From assembly GCF_040869045.1 (NCBI RefSeq), contig NC_090322.1, positions 82,049,675 to 82,113,674 of the forward strand: a DNA stretch of 64,000 bases. Reading direction: 5' to 3'. Shown here piece by piece: positions 49,550 to 62,137 of the stretch; position 1 is the first letter of the stretch, and each line of letters opens with the position of its first letter. The notes under the pieces were generated by a model. The model saw nothing but the letters and a program-made list of their open reading frames with translations. It was not told the origin of the DNA and did not search any database. This DNA is from Eurosta solidaginis. Its lineage: Eukaryota > Arthropoda > Insecta > Diptera > Tephritidae. A program made the position numbers and the translations under genes.

Positions 49550-51877
49550 TTATGGTAGTATTATTGGATGGCGCTCAGGATAAGGCATATCTTTGGATGC
49601 GCCGAGTCGCCCGCCAACCCTTAATACTTCGTTTTCATCAAGGAAAGGGTTAAGTGAGAGGATTTCGCTTTTAGACTCAAGTGATACTTTGGCTTTCAAT
49701 TTCGTGATCTCTGATCCGTAATGTTGCTTCTGAGCGAGTTTTATCAGACGGTTCGTCGTTGTTTTAATTTCATCGGATGAAATTAGACAAGAGTCCGGCT
49801 GGCTAGAAGCTCTTGTTTTCGGATGGGTTCTTTGAAGGAATCTCAAAATATAAGATATTACCCTCAAAGCTCGCAAAAGACTGGAAAACCTGTCAAGAAT
49901 ATCACTAATGTTGTCATTAATTGTTGCTGCATGAGCCTGCACTCGTTTTTCCTCAACGTTTGTTGTGAAGTCCGTTTCCTGGGTTGGCCACTTTTCCTTA
50001 TCTTCTTGTAGCCAAGAAGGTCCCTGCCACCACAGAGTGTTGTTGATCAATTCTTGAGCTAAAACGCCTCTGCTCGCTAAGTCTGCTGGATTTATACCTG
50101 AATCCACGTGATACCAAGTCGAATTTCCTACTTTGTCTAAGATTTTTGTGACTCGATGAGATACAAAAGTAGACCATGAACATGGGGGTTTGCGTATCCA
50201 CGCCAGTACGATCGTCGAATCAGTCCAAAGATGTATCGTAAGGTGGTCGAAGTCCACATTGTTGGATATCGATTCGATGATTTCGGCCAGTAGTACCGCC
50301 CCGCAAAGTTCCAATCTTGGGAGCGAAATGCATTTGACTGGAGCCACTCTCGTCTTTGCTAAAAGCAGGTTAACAAGTATGCCGTCATCCCTTTCCACGC
50401 GCAAGTAGACTGCTGCGGCATATGCCTTTTCAGATGCATCACAGAAACCGTGAATCTCGACGTTTTCAGTTGGCGAATATAATACCCATCGAGGAATCCG
50501 TATCTGGTCGATTTCCTTGTATGTTCTGGCAAAATTGTGCCATTTATCTAATGTGGAAGGAGATAACGTTTCATCCCAACCAGTACCCTCTAGCCATATA
50601 TTTTGCATAATAATTTTTGCGACAATAATTGTAGGAGCTAACCACCCTAATGGATCGAAGAGTTTCGCTATAGTTGACAAGACTGTCCTTTTGGTGAAAG
50701 TGGAATCTTCTTCTATTGACTTTGCTATAAAGTAGAATTGGTCAGAATATGCATTCCACTTAATGCCAAGAGCTTTCACGCTACTGGAATCCTCGAATTC
50801 TAAAAAATCTTCGCTAAGTAGATGAGCTTTTGGAATGCCTTTCAATACTTCGTTACTATTCGAGGTCCATTTACGTAAAGGAAACCCGGCTGATTTCAAT
50901 ATCCCTGAAACTTCATTTCTTGCCTTTACCGCGGAGGCAATAGTATGACCACCGGAAAGCACGTCATCTACGTACATATTTTTTCTCAAAATGTTAGAGG
51001 CAATTGGATGAGAACTTTCTGAGTCATCAGCCAGTTGGAGTAAAGTCCTTACTGCTAAATAAGGAGCACAATTTATACCAAAAGTAACCGTTTTAAGCTC
51101 GTAGAGACTGATTGGTTCATCTGGGCTTGGGCGGAAGACTATTCGTTGGTACTTTGTATGGTTAGGCTCTACTAGGATTTGCCTATACATTTTTTCAATA
51201 TCGCTGTTGAAAACATATTTGAAAAGTCTCCAGCGAATAATTAAGGTCGGTAAATCCGACTGAAGCACTGGGCCTGGGATAAGAATTTCGTTCAGACTGA
51301 CGCCATTCGAAGTTGAAGACGAGGCATTAAAAACCACCCTAACTTTTGTTGAAATACTCTCTTCTTTATTAACAGCATGATGAGGCAGATAATAATTGTC
51401 CACAGCGTCAGCTGACTGTATTGATGTTATTTTCGACATATGACCCATTTTCCCGTACTCCATAAGTACTCTATTATATTCCATTTGCAACTCTGGGTTT
51501 TTTCTAAGCCGCGTCCCAATTTTGTAAAATTGAGGACACGCGATTTTCAATGAGAGCCCCAGGCAAATATCTGCAGGAAATTCCGCTCTGAACGGAAGGG
51601 ACACGATGTACCTTCCTTCTGAGTTTCGCTGCGTTGTGCGCTCGTAGAGTTCTTCGCATATTTTTTCTTCTACTGTGGGGGATTTTGCCTTGGATATATC
51701 CTCAATTTCCCAGAATGACCTAAGCTGACTGTCTAAAGCCACTTCATTGAAAAAGGAAACCCGATTATTATTAGTTGGGCTGGCTGCATCAGCACGACCA
51801 GTCAGTATCCAACCGAAAACTGTTTCTTGGGCTACAAGTGTACTGAGAATGTTTTTCTTAATCCCGCCTAAGATTAT
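49550..51877 (-). pseudogene. Copy A protease end, reverse transcriptase and RNase H (family Y)
   Basis: The frame continues after the nonsense codon at 51,880-51,878. RT signatures are 'VRVVFNASS', 'FNSDIEKMYRQI', 'FGINCAPYLA' and the catalytic 'YVDD' (50,963-50,974). RNase H follows with 'HGFCDASEKAY', 'LPRLELCGA' (acidic E), 'LWTDSTIVLAWI' and 'NPADLASRG'. The frame ends 'HPIILP' with TAA at 49,552-49,550, just before the integrase zinc site. Since the next frame is in phase, the stop probably interrupts one former polyprotein. The same stop occurs in B and C. Confidence 0.9.
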
Positions 51878-53761
51878 TTACGGGTAGATGTCTACGCCCA
51901 GAACAAGATCGGCTTGTTCATTGACAAAGAATCGTTTGTCCGCCAGTACAAGGTCAGGAAATGCCTGTTGTGTTAGTGAACTGACGTCATGTGTGGGTAA
52001 ATTGCCTGTCAATTGTGGTAAAACTAACACAATAACATCAATTGATATAAGTGGGTCAACCGGTGACCGCAGTTCTATGGCACATGCCTCTTTTACCTGC
52101 GCAGAGATTGAACTATTGATGCCCGAAACTTGAGCATGCATTTTCCTAGTTGGCAGGTTGATTCTGCGTCTGAGCCTGTCTGTAATGAAAGAGCATTCAG
52201 AGCCAGAATCTATGAGGGCTCTTGCCGAAAGATCTGTACCATTATAGCGAATGGTTACACGAGCCGTTCCAAGTAATACACCTCTACTAGTATTCGCGAA
52301 ATTTGATTTCATATTAATTGTTTCTCCTGAACCTTTTGTTTTTTCTGAACTGTGGTGTAATCGCGCTTGTTTCGACGTAGACGCCGAAACATCCAATGAT
52401 TCTACAGCCGCTTTCGCCAGAGAAGGCTTCGTTTGAGCTGTCTGCAAATGCAGAAGGGAATGATGTCGTGTATGGCACGTGCTGCAGTTGTGTGAGCTTG
52501 TACACTTTGACACGGAATGCCTCGAAGAGAGACAGTTCAAACAGCAGTTGTTACGTTTGATAAAGGAAACCCTTTCAGATGGTGTCAAATTTCTGAATTT
52601 CTGGCATGTGTGGATTTTGTGGTCGCTGTTTTTGCACATTTTACATGCGTATTTGGCGACGGTGGTTTGGAATGACCCTAACTTTTTAGGCGGTGGTTCA
52701 GAGGAATGCTTGTTGCTTTGACCCTTGGGTGGTTTCGAAGGCTTGATTCCTCTTAAACCTGAAACCGATTCTAAGGTTTGGAACCTATTTGTGAGGAATC
52801 GATCCATATCCGCCCGCTTGGACGTTACTGCGTGCCTGGTGATGGTCGTGGATTGACCATGCTTCCCGCGCAACTTGATGAAGCAGCCCATCTGGCGATT
52901 TATGTAGGTCACACCTAGCTGCAGCTCTCGCGCGAAATCTTCGCTGATTATCGAGGTGGTGGCACAGGGATCGATCAATGCCCTCACGAGATGCGGACGC
53001 TCTCGGGCTTCAATTTTCACCACCGCGGTTCGAGCCACTGATGTGAGGGACTGAACTGGTTGTGGTGGCGCTCTTACTGGGGCCACTCTTCCGGACCGGA
53101 AATTCCTCGAAGGCGTGAGGTGGAATGCTGAAGATTCCACTCTCTCGTGTTGACGGTGTTTACGGGATATCTGTCGGGCTTTTGCGCTCTTTCTATTAGA
53201 CGGTTGGAAAGTTTTCATTTCCAATCCGCTGGTTCTTTTTATTTCGTGCTGAAGTTGCGGTCGGAAACGCTGAGGTTCCGATCCGCCGACTATAGCTGGG
53301 TGGAATGCATGTGATTCCACTCCAGCCAGGTTTTCTAGGCGGAAAGCGAATGTTTCCGCTCCAGAATGAGTATCGTTTCCTACTTCAGAGGCGTACAACG
53401 AGATTGAATCGCTGTCATCGGCGTCGTTTCCCTTGGGTCGTGGTGGTCGTCGTTGGCGTTTTGGTGCTTCCCCAATGTGGTCTATATGGAGCATTGTGTG
53501 ATGGTGCTCGCTACATCGACGGCATAATCCCTCGTTGGTGCATTGAGATGCGAGGTGAGCCTCTGATAAGCAATTAGTGCAATAATTATATATGTGAGTA
53601 TCGCGTAAACGTGCGGCTGGTTCTTTCGCCCGGAAAACTGGGCATACTCTAAGCGGGTGCCGGTTACCGCATACACGACATACCAATGCGTAATGGTTTG
53701 CTTCAGCCCGTTTGCGAATGGTGGTGAAACGCGTCATTTCTGTAAATAATAATTTTCCCAT
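51878..53761 (-). pseudogene. Copy A chimeric gag-protease (family X fused to family Y)
   Basis: This is a 627-codon open frame. Residues 1 to about 311 match copy 0 (family X): zinc knuckles at C28-C40 and C61-C74, the covarying repeat region, and the first half of a protease with 'ALIDPC' near residue 259. From about 312 (52,826) it is family Y: knuckles 'CKMCKNSDHKIHTC' and 'CLNCLSSRHSVSKC' (both CX2CX4HX4C), then 'CSTCHTRHH' and a protease with intact 'ALIDSGSECS' near residue 516. The joint is in frame. A nonsense codon at 51,880-51,878 ends the frame where copy B has Gln. Two zinc-knuckle and protease modules in series are not usual for BEL/Pao. Confidence 0.88.
53120..53359. repeat. 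Array of five covarying 21-bp inverted repeats (copy A)
   Basis: The same five dyads as copy 0 lie at 53,120-53,140, 53,204-53,224, 53,261-53,281, 53,300-53,320 and 53,339-53,359, all with arms unchanged. They fall in X gag residues of roughly 134-214. Confidence 0.85.
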
Positions 53762-55254
53762 TGCATCGATTTGCTTTTTTTTTTGTTCTTGGTGGCGAGC
53801 AATATTTGGTTGTTTGACTCTCTTATTGGTGGTTGGTGGAAACAGGGTTAACTAATTTACTAGCAAAATAGCAATTGAGCTATTGTCGAACAAGTTCATT
53901 TGGCCAACAAATGATATCCTGGCGCCCTCAACACAAACCCAACGAAGAAAGAAAAACGCTTCGAAAAATGCCCTAGAAAATCACCCACACATGCCATTCA
54001 TTCAGTTCTATACATTTATTTTGATGTGCACCCAATTCTTGGTCAAACTTAATCGTAATGGTCAGTGACCATAACGTTTGACCGAAAAATTGATGGTATC
54101 CAGTGCCTATACTATCATGCAAATGTATCGAATTTAGTACATATTCGATAGCATATGCATATCCCTATAATGATGAAGCCGGAAGTTTTTGATTAAAAGT
54201 GAAACGTGTCGGTTTAATGTTTTTACGTGCGGGAGTGGTTTTCGCGTTTGCTACTTTGGATTTCCACGGGAATAACCAAGAAATAAGTCTCGTGAAAAAA
54301 TGTGCGCCTTTAATTAAGGCAAAATTTATTCCTCAATCAAGTAAAAGAGCCTGTAAGGCCATTGTTTTCGTTTAAACATACAATAAGTGGCGGTGGTGTG
54401 ATTTAGTTTTGTTGTTGTGCATAGTGAAAATGAAATAATGAAATGGCATGTTCCTACGGCACTTGTATGTTAGGGTGTTTCCAAAAAAGTTGTTTTTTTT
54501 TTGCTGGAGAATTCCCATTTTTTTGTTTTAATAAAAGTTATGACTGGAACGACCAGTGAAACTAAAATAGGTAATTCTAGAGTTTAGCTTGCTACTGCGT
54601 CAGGGTGTCCCAAATGTTGTGAAAAAAAAAAAATTTTTTTTTGTTGTGTGCGGTTTATAAATGACGGAAAAGGGTGAATTCAATGGAATTGGTAGCAGAT
54701 AAATATTTCTTGAGTGACGCTGCCTTTACCATTGTGATATCATTTTCCCATCCTCCAATACACTTCGCGAAAGAAAAGCGACATAAAAATTTACATTTTG
54801 AGGGCACCCTTATAGTGCAGTTTTAGCAACATAAAACGGCTTAAGCTAGGTGAATACGTTTGTATGTGCGGTAGAGTGTGTGGCCCCCTAAGAAAAATAA
54901 ATATTTTTGCACTTGCAAAAAAAAATAAATTGTTTTCTGAAAAAGTAGATTTTCGAGGTCAGTCCAATGTGTCTGCATGCGGTATGTATCTTTGTACATA
55001 TGATAATGGTGACTACCCAGCAGGCAGTCTGTTCGGCCATGAGCCGAAAAAAAGCCCCGAAAGAAGTGAAGTTAAAGGGTGAAAAAACATTATTAGCTGA
55101 AGTTGCTAAACATGTTCGGCACCCTTTTTTTCACTTTTAAAAGGACAAGACAAACCTTTGACGTGCATGCATTAGGCTGAAGCATACAAAAATTTTTTTT
55201 TTTTTGATATTAAATATGATGTGGTATTCTGTTTGTACCTTCTTTGCTTTGTGC
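53762..55254 (-). other. Inter-unit spacer A/B
   Basis: It is equivalent to 46,826-48,365 but lacks 45 bp at about 54,294, between short 'gtga' repeats, a loss shared with the B/C spacer. It contains the hairpin at 54,033-54,092 and a polypurine-like tract (minus strand) at 55,132-55,148. No gene is seen. Confidence 0.65.
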
Positions 55255-56441
55255 TTATTGTGTCTGTAAATTTGGGGTTGTCGTATCTTCGGTTTCCGCA
55301 CTATTCGACGGTAGCAATACCAATTTGACGAGCGGTCTTGTCACTTCTCCTCTCTCAGTTAGGACATCTACCACGCGTACCCGGTTGTCGGAACCAAGGT
55401 GTAATTTGACAACTCGCCCTAATCTCCATTCATTGGGTGGCAGGCTGTCCTCCCGTATGACCACCATGTCTCCCACTTTTATGTTGGACTTAGGATGTTT
55501 CCACTTGGTCCGCTTTTGAAGTTCTGAAAGATATTCTGTTTTCCACCTTCTGCAAAATTTCTGATGCAAAGCCTGCTTGAGTTTTTGCCACCTGTTCACA
55601 ATTGAGGCCGGGTTTTCATCGACCTTGATTTCCGCTGGGGCTAGTAGGTGCCCTCCGACTAGAAAATGCCCTGGCGTCAGAGGCTCAAGGTCTGATGGCT
55701 CATTTGAGGCCGGACTGAGGGGTCCTGAGTTAGACACGCCTCAATTCTGCATAATAATGTATTAAATTCTTCGAAGGTGAACTTTTGGCTGAAAGCTACC
55801 TTTTTGAAATGGGCTTTGAAACTTTTCACCCCAGCATCCCACGGCCCCCCCATGTGCGGAGCCCCCGGTGGTATAAAATGCCAAGTCAATGCCTGATGGG
55901 AATGTTTGGAAAGCGTTTGGGTGCGGGCGTCAGCCAGAAAGGCTTTAAATTCCGCCTTAAATGCCCGTCACGCTCCGAAGAAATTGGTCCCGTTGTCTGA
56001 GTAGACATTTCTGGGGCATCCACGTCTGGCTATGAATCGAGCAAAAGCTGCTGCAAAGGATGAGGTGCTCAAGTCGCTAGTGCCCTCTAAGTGGATGGCC
56101 TTAGTCGAAAAGCACACGAACAGACAAGCGTAACCTTTGGAAATGCGACACCCGCGCCCACTATAACTTTTAATATCGAAAGGGCCTGTGAAATCCACCC
56201 CGGTATTAGTAAATGCGCGCGAGAAAGTCGTTCGCTCCTGGGGAAGAATGCCCATAAGCTGACTTTGGGCGCGTCTCTTATGGATTATACATATTTTGCA
56301 ATTGTGAATGATTGACCTAATCAGGGTTTTTACTTTTATAATCCAGTACTGCGTTCGAATAATACGCAGCATGAGTTGGTTTTCACCGTGGAGAGAATCC
56401 TCATGAACAAACTGGACAAATAGACGTGTAAACCTACATTT
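55255..56441 (-). pseudogene. Copy B integrase (family Y), doubly broken
   Basis: It has the same domain order as copy A: zinc site, 'GVDFTGPF', 'YSDNGTNF', 'FIPPGAPHMGGPWDAG' and the DUF5641-like tail ending at 55,255. It shares the one-base slip with A and C (about 55,726-55,733). A private nonsense codon lies at 55,970-55,968, right after 'NGTNFFGA', where A and C have Ser. 'PWDAG' replaces 'LWEAG', so the third acidic residue of the DDE triad is Asp here. Open pieces are 55,968-56,372, 55,677-55,889 and 55,255-55,737. Confidence 0.87.
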
Positions 56442-59400
56442 TTATGGTAGTATTATTGGATGGCGCTCAGGATAAGGCATATCTTTGGATGCGCCGAGTC
56501 GCCCGCCAACCCTTAATACTTCGTTTTCATCAAGGAAAGGGTTAAGTGAGAGGATTTCGCTTTTAGACTCAAGTGATACTTTGGCTTTCAATTTCGTGAT
56601 CTCTGATCCGTAATGTTGCTTCTGAGCGAGTTTTATCAGACGGTTCGTCGTTGTTTTAATTTCATCGGATGAAATTAGACAAGAGTCCGGCTGGCTAGAA
56701 GCTCTTGTTTTCGGATGGGTTCTTTGAAGGAACCTCAAAATATACGATATTACCCTCAAAGCTCGCGAAAGACTGGAAAATTTGTCAAGAATATCACTAA
56801 TGTTGTCACTAATTGTTGCTGCATGAGCCTGCACTCGTTTTTCCTCAACGTTTGTTTTGAAGTCCGTCTCCTGGGTTGGCCACTTTTCCTTATCTTCTTG
56901 TAGCCAAGAAGGTCCCTGCCACCACAGAGTGTTGTTGATCAATTCTTGAGCTAAAACGCCTCTGCTCGCTAAGTCTGCTGGATTTGTACCCGAATCCACG
57001 TGATACCAAGTCGAATTTCCTACTTTGTCTAAGATTTTTGTGACTCGATGAGATACAAAAGTAGACCATGAACATGGGGGTTTGCGTATCCACGCCAGTA
57101 CGATCGTCGAATCAGTCCAAAGATGTATCGTAAGGTGGTCGAAGTCCACATTGTTGGATATCGATTCGATGATTTCGGCCAGTAGTACCGCCCCGCAAAG
57201 TTCCAATCTTGGGAGCGAAATGGTTTTGACTGGAGCCACTCTCGTCTTTGCTAAAAGCAGGTTAACAAGTATGCCGTCATCCCTTTCCACGCGCAAGTAG
57301 ACTGATGCGGTATATGCCTTTTCAGATGCATCACAGAAACCATGAATCTCGAAGTTTTCAGTGGGCGAATATAATACCCATCGAGGAATCCGTATCTGGT
57401 CGATTTCCTTGTATGTTCTGGCAAAATTGTGCCATTTATCTAATGTGGAAGGAGATAACGTTTCATCCCAACCAGTACCCTCTAGCCATATATTTTGCAT
57501 AATAATTTTTGCGACAATAATTGTAGGAGCTAGCCACCCTAATGGATCGAAGAGTTTCGCTATAGTTGACAAGACTGTCCTTTTGGTGAAAGTGGAATCT
57601 TCTTCTATTGACCTTGCTATAAAGTAGAATTGGTCAGAATGTGCATTCCACCTAATGCCAAGAGCTTTCACGCTACTGTAATCCTCGAATTCTAAAAAAT
57701 CTTTGCTCAGTAGATGAGCTTTTGGAATGCCTTTCAATACTTCGTTACTATTCGAGGTCCATTTACGTAAAGGAAACCCGGCTGATTTCAATATCCCTGA
57801 AACTTCATTTCTTGCCTTTACCGCGGAGGCAATAGTATGACCACCGGAAAGCACGTCATCTACGTACATATTTTTTCTCAAAATGTTAGAGGCAACTGGA
57901 TGAGAATTTTCTGAGTCATCAGCCAGTTGGAGTAAAGTCCTTATTGCTAAATAAGGAGCACAATTTATACCAAAAGTAACCGTTTTAAGCTCGTAGAGAC
58001 TGATTGGTTCATCTGGGCTTGGGCGGAAGACTATTCGTTGGTACTTTGTATGGTTAGGCTCTACTAGGATTTGCCTATACATTTTTTCAATATCGCTGTT
58101 GAAAACATATTTGAAAAGTCTCCAGCGAATAATTAAGGTCGGTAAATCCGACTGAAGCACTGGGCCTGGGATAAGAATTTCGTTCAGACTGACGCCATTC
58201 GAAGTTGAAGACGAGGCATTAAAAACCACCCTAACTTTTGTTGAAATACTTTCTTCTTTATTAACAGCATGATGAGGCAGATAATAATTGTCCACAGCGT
58301 CAGCTGACTGTATTGACGTTATTTTCGACATATGACCCATTTTCTCGTACTCCATAAGTACTCTATTATATTCCATTTGCAACTCTGGGTTTTTTCTAAG
58401 TCGCGTCCCAATTTTGTAAAATTGAGGACACGCGATTTTCAATGAGAGCCCCAGGCAAATATCTGCAGGAAATTCCGCTCTGAACGGAAGGGACACGATG
58501 TATCTTCCTTCTGAGTTTCGCTGCGTTGTGCGCTCGTAGAGTTTTTCGCATATTTTTTCTTCTACTGTGGGGGATTTTGCCTTGGATATATCCTCAATTT
58601 CCCAGAATGACCTAAGCTGACTGTCTAAAGCCACTTCATTGAAAAAGGAAACCCGATTATTATTAGTTGGGCTGGCTGCATCAGCACGACCAGTCAGTAT
58701 CCAACCGAAAACTGTTTCTTGGGCTAAAAGTGTACTGAGAATATTTTTCTTAATCCCGCCTAAGATTATTTGCGGGTAGATGTCTCCGCCCAGAACAAGA
58801 TCGACTTGTTCATTGACAAAGAATCGTTTGTCCGCCAGTACAAGGTCAGGGAATGCCTGTTGTGTTAGTGAACTGACGTCATGTGTGGGTAAATTGCCTG
58901 TCAAATATGGTAAAACTAACACAATAACATCAATTGATATAAGCGGGTCAACCGGTGACCGCAGTTCTATGGCACATGCCTCTTTCACCTGCGCAGAGAT
59001 TGAACTATTGATGCCCGAAACTTGAGCATGCATTTTCCTAGTTGGCAGGTTGATTCTGCGTCTGAGCCTTTCTGTAATTAAAGAGCATTCAGAGCCAGAA
59101 TCTATGAGGGCTCTTGCCGAAAAATATGTACCATTATAGCAAATGGTTACACGAGCCGTTCCAAGTAATACACCTCTACTAGTATTCGCGAAATTTGATT
59201 TCATATTAATTGTTTCTCCTGAACCTTTTGTTTTTTCCGAACTGTGGCGTAATCGCGCTTGTTTCGACGTAGACGCCGAAACATCCAATGATTCTACAGC
59301 CGCTTTCGCCAGAGAAGGCTTCGTTTGAGCTGTCTGCAAATGCAGAAGGGAATGATGTCGTGTATGGCACGTGCTGCAGTTGTGTGAGCTTGTACACTTT

Positions 59401-60512
59401 GACACGGAATGCCTCGAAGAGAGACAGTTCAAACAGCAGTTGTTACGTTTGATAAAGGAAACCCTTTCAGATGGTGTCAAATTTCTGAATTTCTGGCATG
59501 TGTGGATTTTGTGGTCGCTGTTTTTGCACATTTTACATGCGTATTTGGCGACGGTGGTTTGGAATGACACTAACTGTTTAGGCGGTGGTTCAGAGGAATG
59601 ATTGTTGCTTTGACCCTTGGGTGGTTTCGAAGGCTTGATTCCTCTTAAACCTGAAACCGATTCTAAGGTTTGGAACCTATTTGTGAGGAATCGATCCATA
59701 TCCGCCCACTTGGACGTTACTGCGTGCCTGGTGATGGTCGTGGATTGACCATGCTTCCCGCGCAACTTGATGAAGCAGCCCATCTGGCGATTTATGTAGG
59801 TCACACCTAGCTGCAGCTCTCGCGCGAAATCTTCGCTGATTATTGAGGTGGTGGCACAGGGATCGATCAATGCCCTCACGAGATGCAGACGCTCTCGGGC
59901 TTCAATTTTCACCACCGCGGTTGGAGCCACTGATGTGAGGGACTGAACTGGTTGTGGTGGCGCTCTTACTGGGGCCACTCTTCCGGACCGGAAATTCCTC
60001 GAAGGCGTGAGGTGGAATGCTGAAGATTCCACTCTTTCGTGTTGACGGTGTTTACGGGATCTCTGTCGGGCTTTTGCGCTCTTTCTATTAGACGGTTGGA
60101 AAGTTTTCATTTCCAATCCGCTGGTTCTTTTTATTTCGTGCTGAAGTTGCGGTCGGAAACGCTGAGGTTCCGATCCGCCGACTATAGCTGGATGGAATGC
60201 ATGTGATTCCACTCCAGCCAGGTTTTCTAGGCGGAAAGCGAATGTTTCCGCTCCAGGATGAGTATCGTTTCCTACTTCAGAGGCGTACAACGAGATTGCA
60301 TCGCTGTCATCGGAGTCGTTTCCCTTGGGTCGTGGTGGTCGTCGTTGGCGTTTTGGTGCTTCCCGAATGTGGTCTATATGGAGCATTGTGTGATGGTGCT
60401 CGCTGCATCGACGGCATAATCCCTCGTTGGTGCATTGAGATGCGAGGTGAGCCTCTGATAAGCAATTAGTGCAATAATTATATATGTGAGTATCGCGTAA
60501 ACGTGCGGCTGG
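56442..60512 (-). pseudogene. Copy B chimeric gag-pol: X gag part, Y gag, protease, RT, RNase H
   Basis: The longest open frame of the window (1,314 codons from an internal ATG at 60,386) shows that X gag, Y gag-protease and Y RT/RNase H are one continuous frame. The X/Y joint is at about 59,718. The second protease keeps 'ALIDSGSECS' and runs through 'LLAQETVFGWILTG' into RT with 'YVDD' at 57,855-57,866 and RNase H with 'FCDASEKAY', 'LPRLELCGA' and 'WTDSTIVLAW'. It ends at the TAA (56,444-56,442) shared with A and C. The N-terminal 46 codons are cut off by a private nonsense codon. It is the best template for the unit's architecture. Confidence 0.9.
60012..60251. repeat. Array of five covarying 21-bp inverted repeats (copy B)
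   Basis: Dyads lie at 60,012-60,032, 60,096-60,116, 60,153-60,173, 60,192-60,212 and 60,231-60,251. One outer base of the fourth has changed (g to a at 60,192), which breaks one pair. The change is silent in the protein (His kept), so the break came after the array formed. Confidence 0.83.
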
Positions 60513-60653
60513 TTATTTCGCCCGGAAAACCGGGCATACTCTAAGCGGGTGCCGGTTACCGCATACACGACATACCAATGCGCAATGGTTTGCTTCAGCC
60601 CGTTTGCGAATGGTGGTGAAACGCGTAATTTCTGTAAATAATAATTTTCCCAT
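60513..60653 (-). pseudogene. Copy B X gag N-terminus, cut by a nonsense codon
   Basis: It starts MGKLLFTE at 60,653, as in copies 0 and A, and includes the first zinc knuckle C28-C40. It ends at TAA 60,515-60,513 in place of Glu47. Only one base (60,515) differs from copy A there. An in-frame ATG 16 codons upstream is not supported, because the A-rich stretch between them differs among copies. Confidence 0.85.
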
Positions 60654-62137
60654 TGCAGCGATTTTCTTTTTTTTGTTTTTGGTGGCGAGCAATATTTGCA
60701 TGTTTGACTCTCTTATTGGTGGTTGGTGGAAACAGGGTTAACTAATTTACTAGCAAAATAGCCATTGAACTATTGTCGAACAAGTTCATTTGGCCAACAA
60801 ATGATATCCTGGCGCCCTCAACACAAACCCAACGAAGAAAGAAAAATGCTCCGAAAAATGCCCTAGAAAATCACCCACACATGCCATTCATTCAGTTCTA
60901 TACATTTATTTTGATGTGCACCCAATTCTTGGTCAAACTTAATCGTAATGGTCAGTGACCATAACGTTTGACCGAAAAATTGATGGTATCCAGTGCCTAT
61001 ACTATCATGCAAATGTATCGAATTTAGTACATATTCGATAGCATATATATCCCTATAATGATGAAGCCGGAAGTTTTTGATTAAAAGTGAAACGTGTCGG
61101 TTTAATGTTTTTACGTGCGGGAGTGGTTTTCGCGTTTGCTACTTTGGATTTCCACGGGAATAACCAAGAAATAAGTCTCGTGAAAAAATGTGCGCCTTTA
61201 ATTAAGGCAAAATTAATTCCTCAATCAAGTAAAAGAGCCTGTAAGGCCATTGTTTTCGTTTAAACATACAATAAGTGGCGGTGGTGTGATTTAGTTTTGT
61301 TGTTGTGCATAGTGAAAATGAAATAATGAAATGGCATGTTCCTACGGCACTTGTGTTAGGGTGTTTCCAAAAAAGTTGTTTTTTTTTTTTGCTTGAGAAT
61401 TCCCCTTTTTTTGTTTTAATAAAAGTTATGACTGGAACGACCAGTGAAACTAAAATAGGTAATTCTAGAGTTTAGCTTGCTACTGCGTCAGGGTGTCCCA
61501 AATGTTGTGAAAAAAAAAATTTTTTTTTGTTGTGTGCGGTTTATAAATGACGGAAAAGGGTGAATTCAATGGAATTGCTAGCGGATAAATATTTCTTGAG
61601 TGACGCTGCCTTTACCATTGTGATATCATTTTCCCATCCTACACTTCGCGAAAGAAAAGCGACATAAAAATTTACATTTTGAGGGCACCCTTATAGTGCA
61701 GTTTTAGCAACATAAAACGGCTTAAGCTAGGTGAATACGTTTGTATGTGCGGTAGAGTGTGTGGCCCCCTAAGAAAAATAAATATTTTTGCACTTGCAAA
61801 AAAAAATAAATTGTTTTCTGAAAAAGTAGATTTTCGAGGTCAGTCCAATGTGTCTGCACGCGGTATGTATCTTTGTACATATGATAATGGTGACTACCCA
61901 GCAGGCAGTCTGTTCGGCCATGAGCCGAAAAAAAGCCCCGAAAGAAGTGAAGTTAAAGGGTGAAAAAACATTATTAGCTGAAGTTGCTAAACATGTTCGG
62001 CACCCTTTTTTTTCACTTTTAAAAGGACAAGACAAACCTTTGACGTGCATGCATTAGGCTGAACCATACAACAAATTTTTATTTTTTTGATATTAAATAT
62101 GATGTGGTATTCTGTTTGTACCTTCTTTGCTTTGTGC
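60654..62137 (-). other. Inter-unit spacer B/C
   Basis: It is like spacer A/B and also lacks the 45 bp. It has private small losses near 61,045, 61,352 and 61,638. It contains the hairpin at 60,923-60,982 and a polypurine-like tract (minus strand) at 62,003-62,020. No gene is seen. Confidence 0.65.

Noticed and set aside
49550..49552. Programmed readthrough or frameshift expression of integrase
   Set aside because: Each copy also has private nonsense or frame lesions, so shared decay is the simpler reading. It is left as a test in the findings.
53931..53950. 'tggcgccctcaacac' on the plus strand as a primer-binding site
   Set aside because: It resembles a tRNA-Lys-type site but lies on the strand opposite to the coding direction and is not preserved in copy 0 ('tggtgcc').
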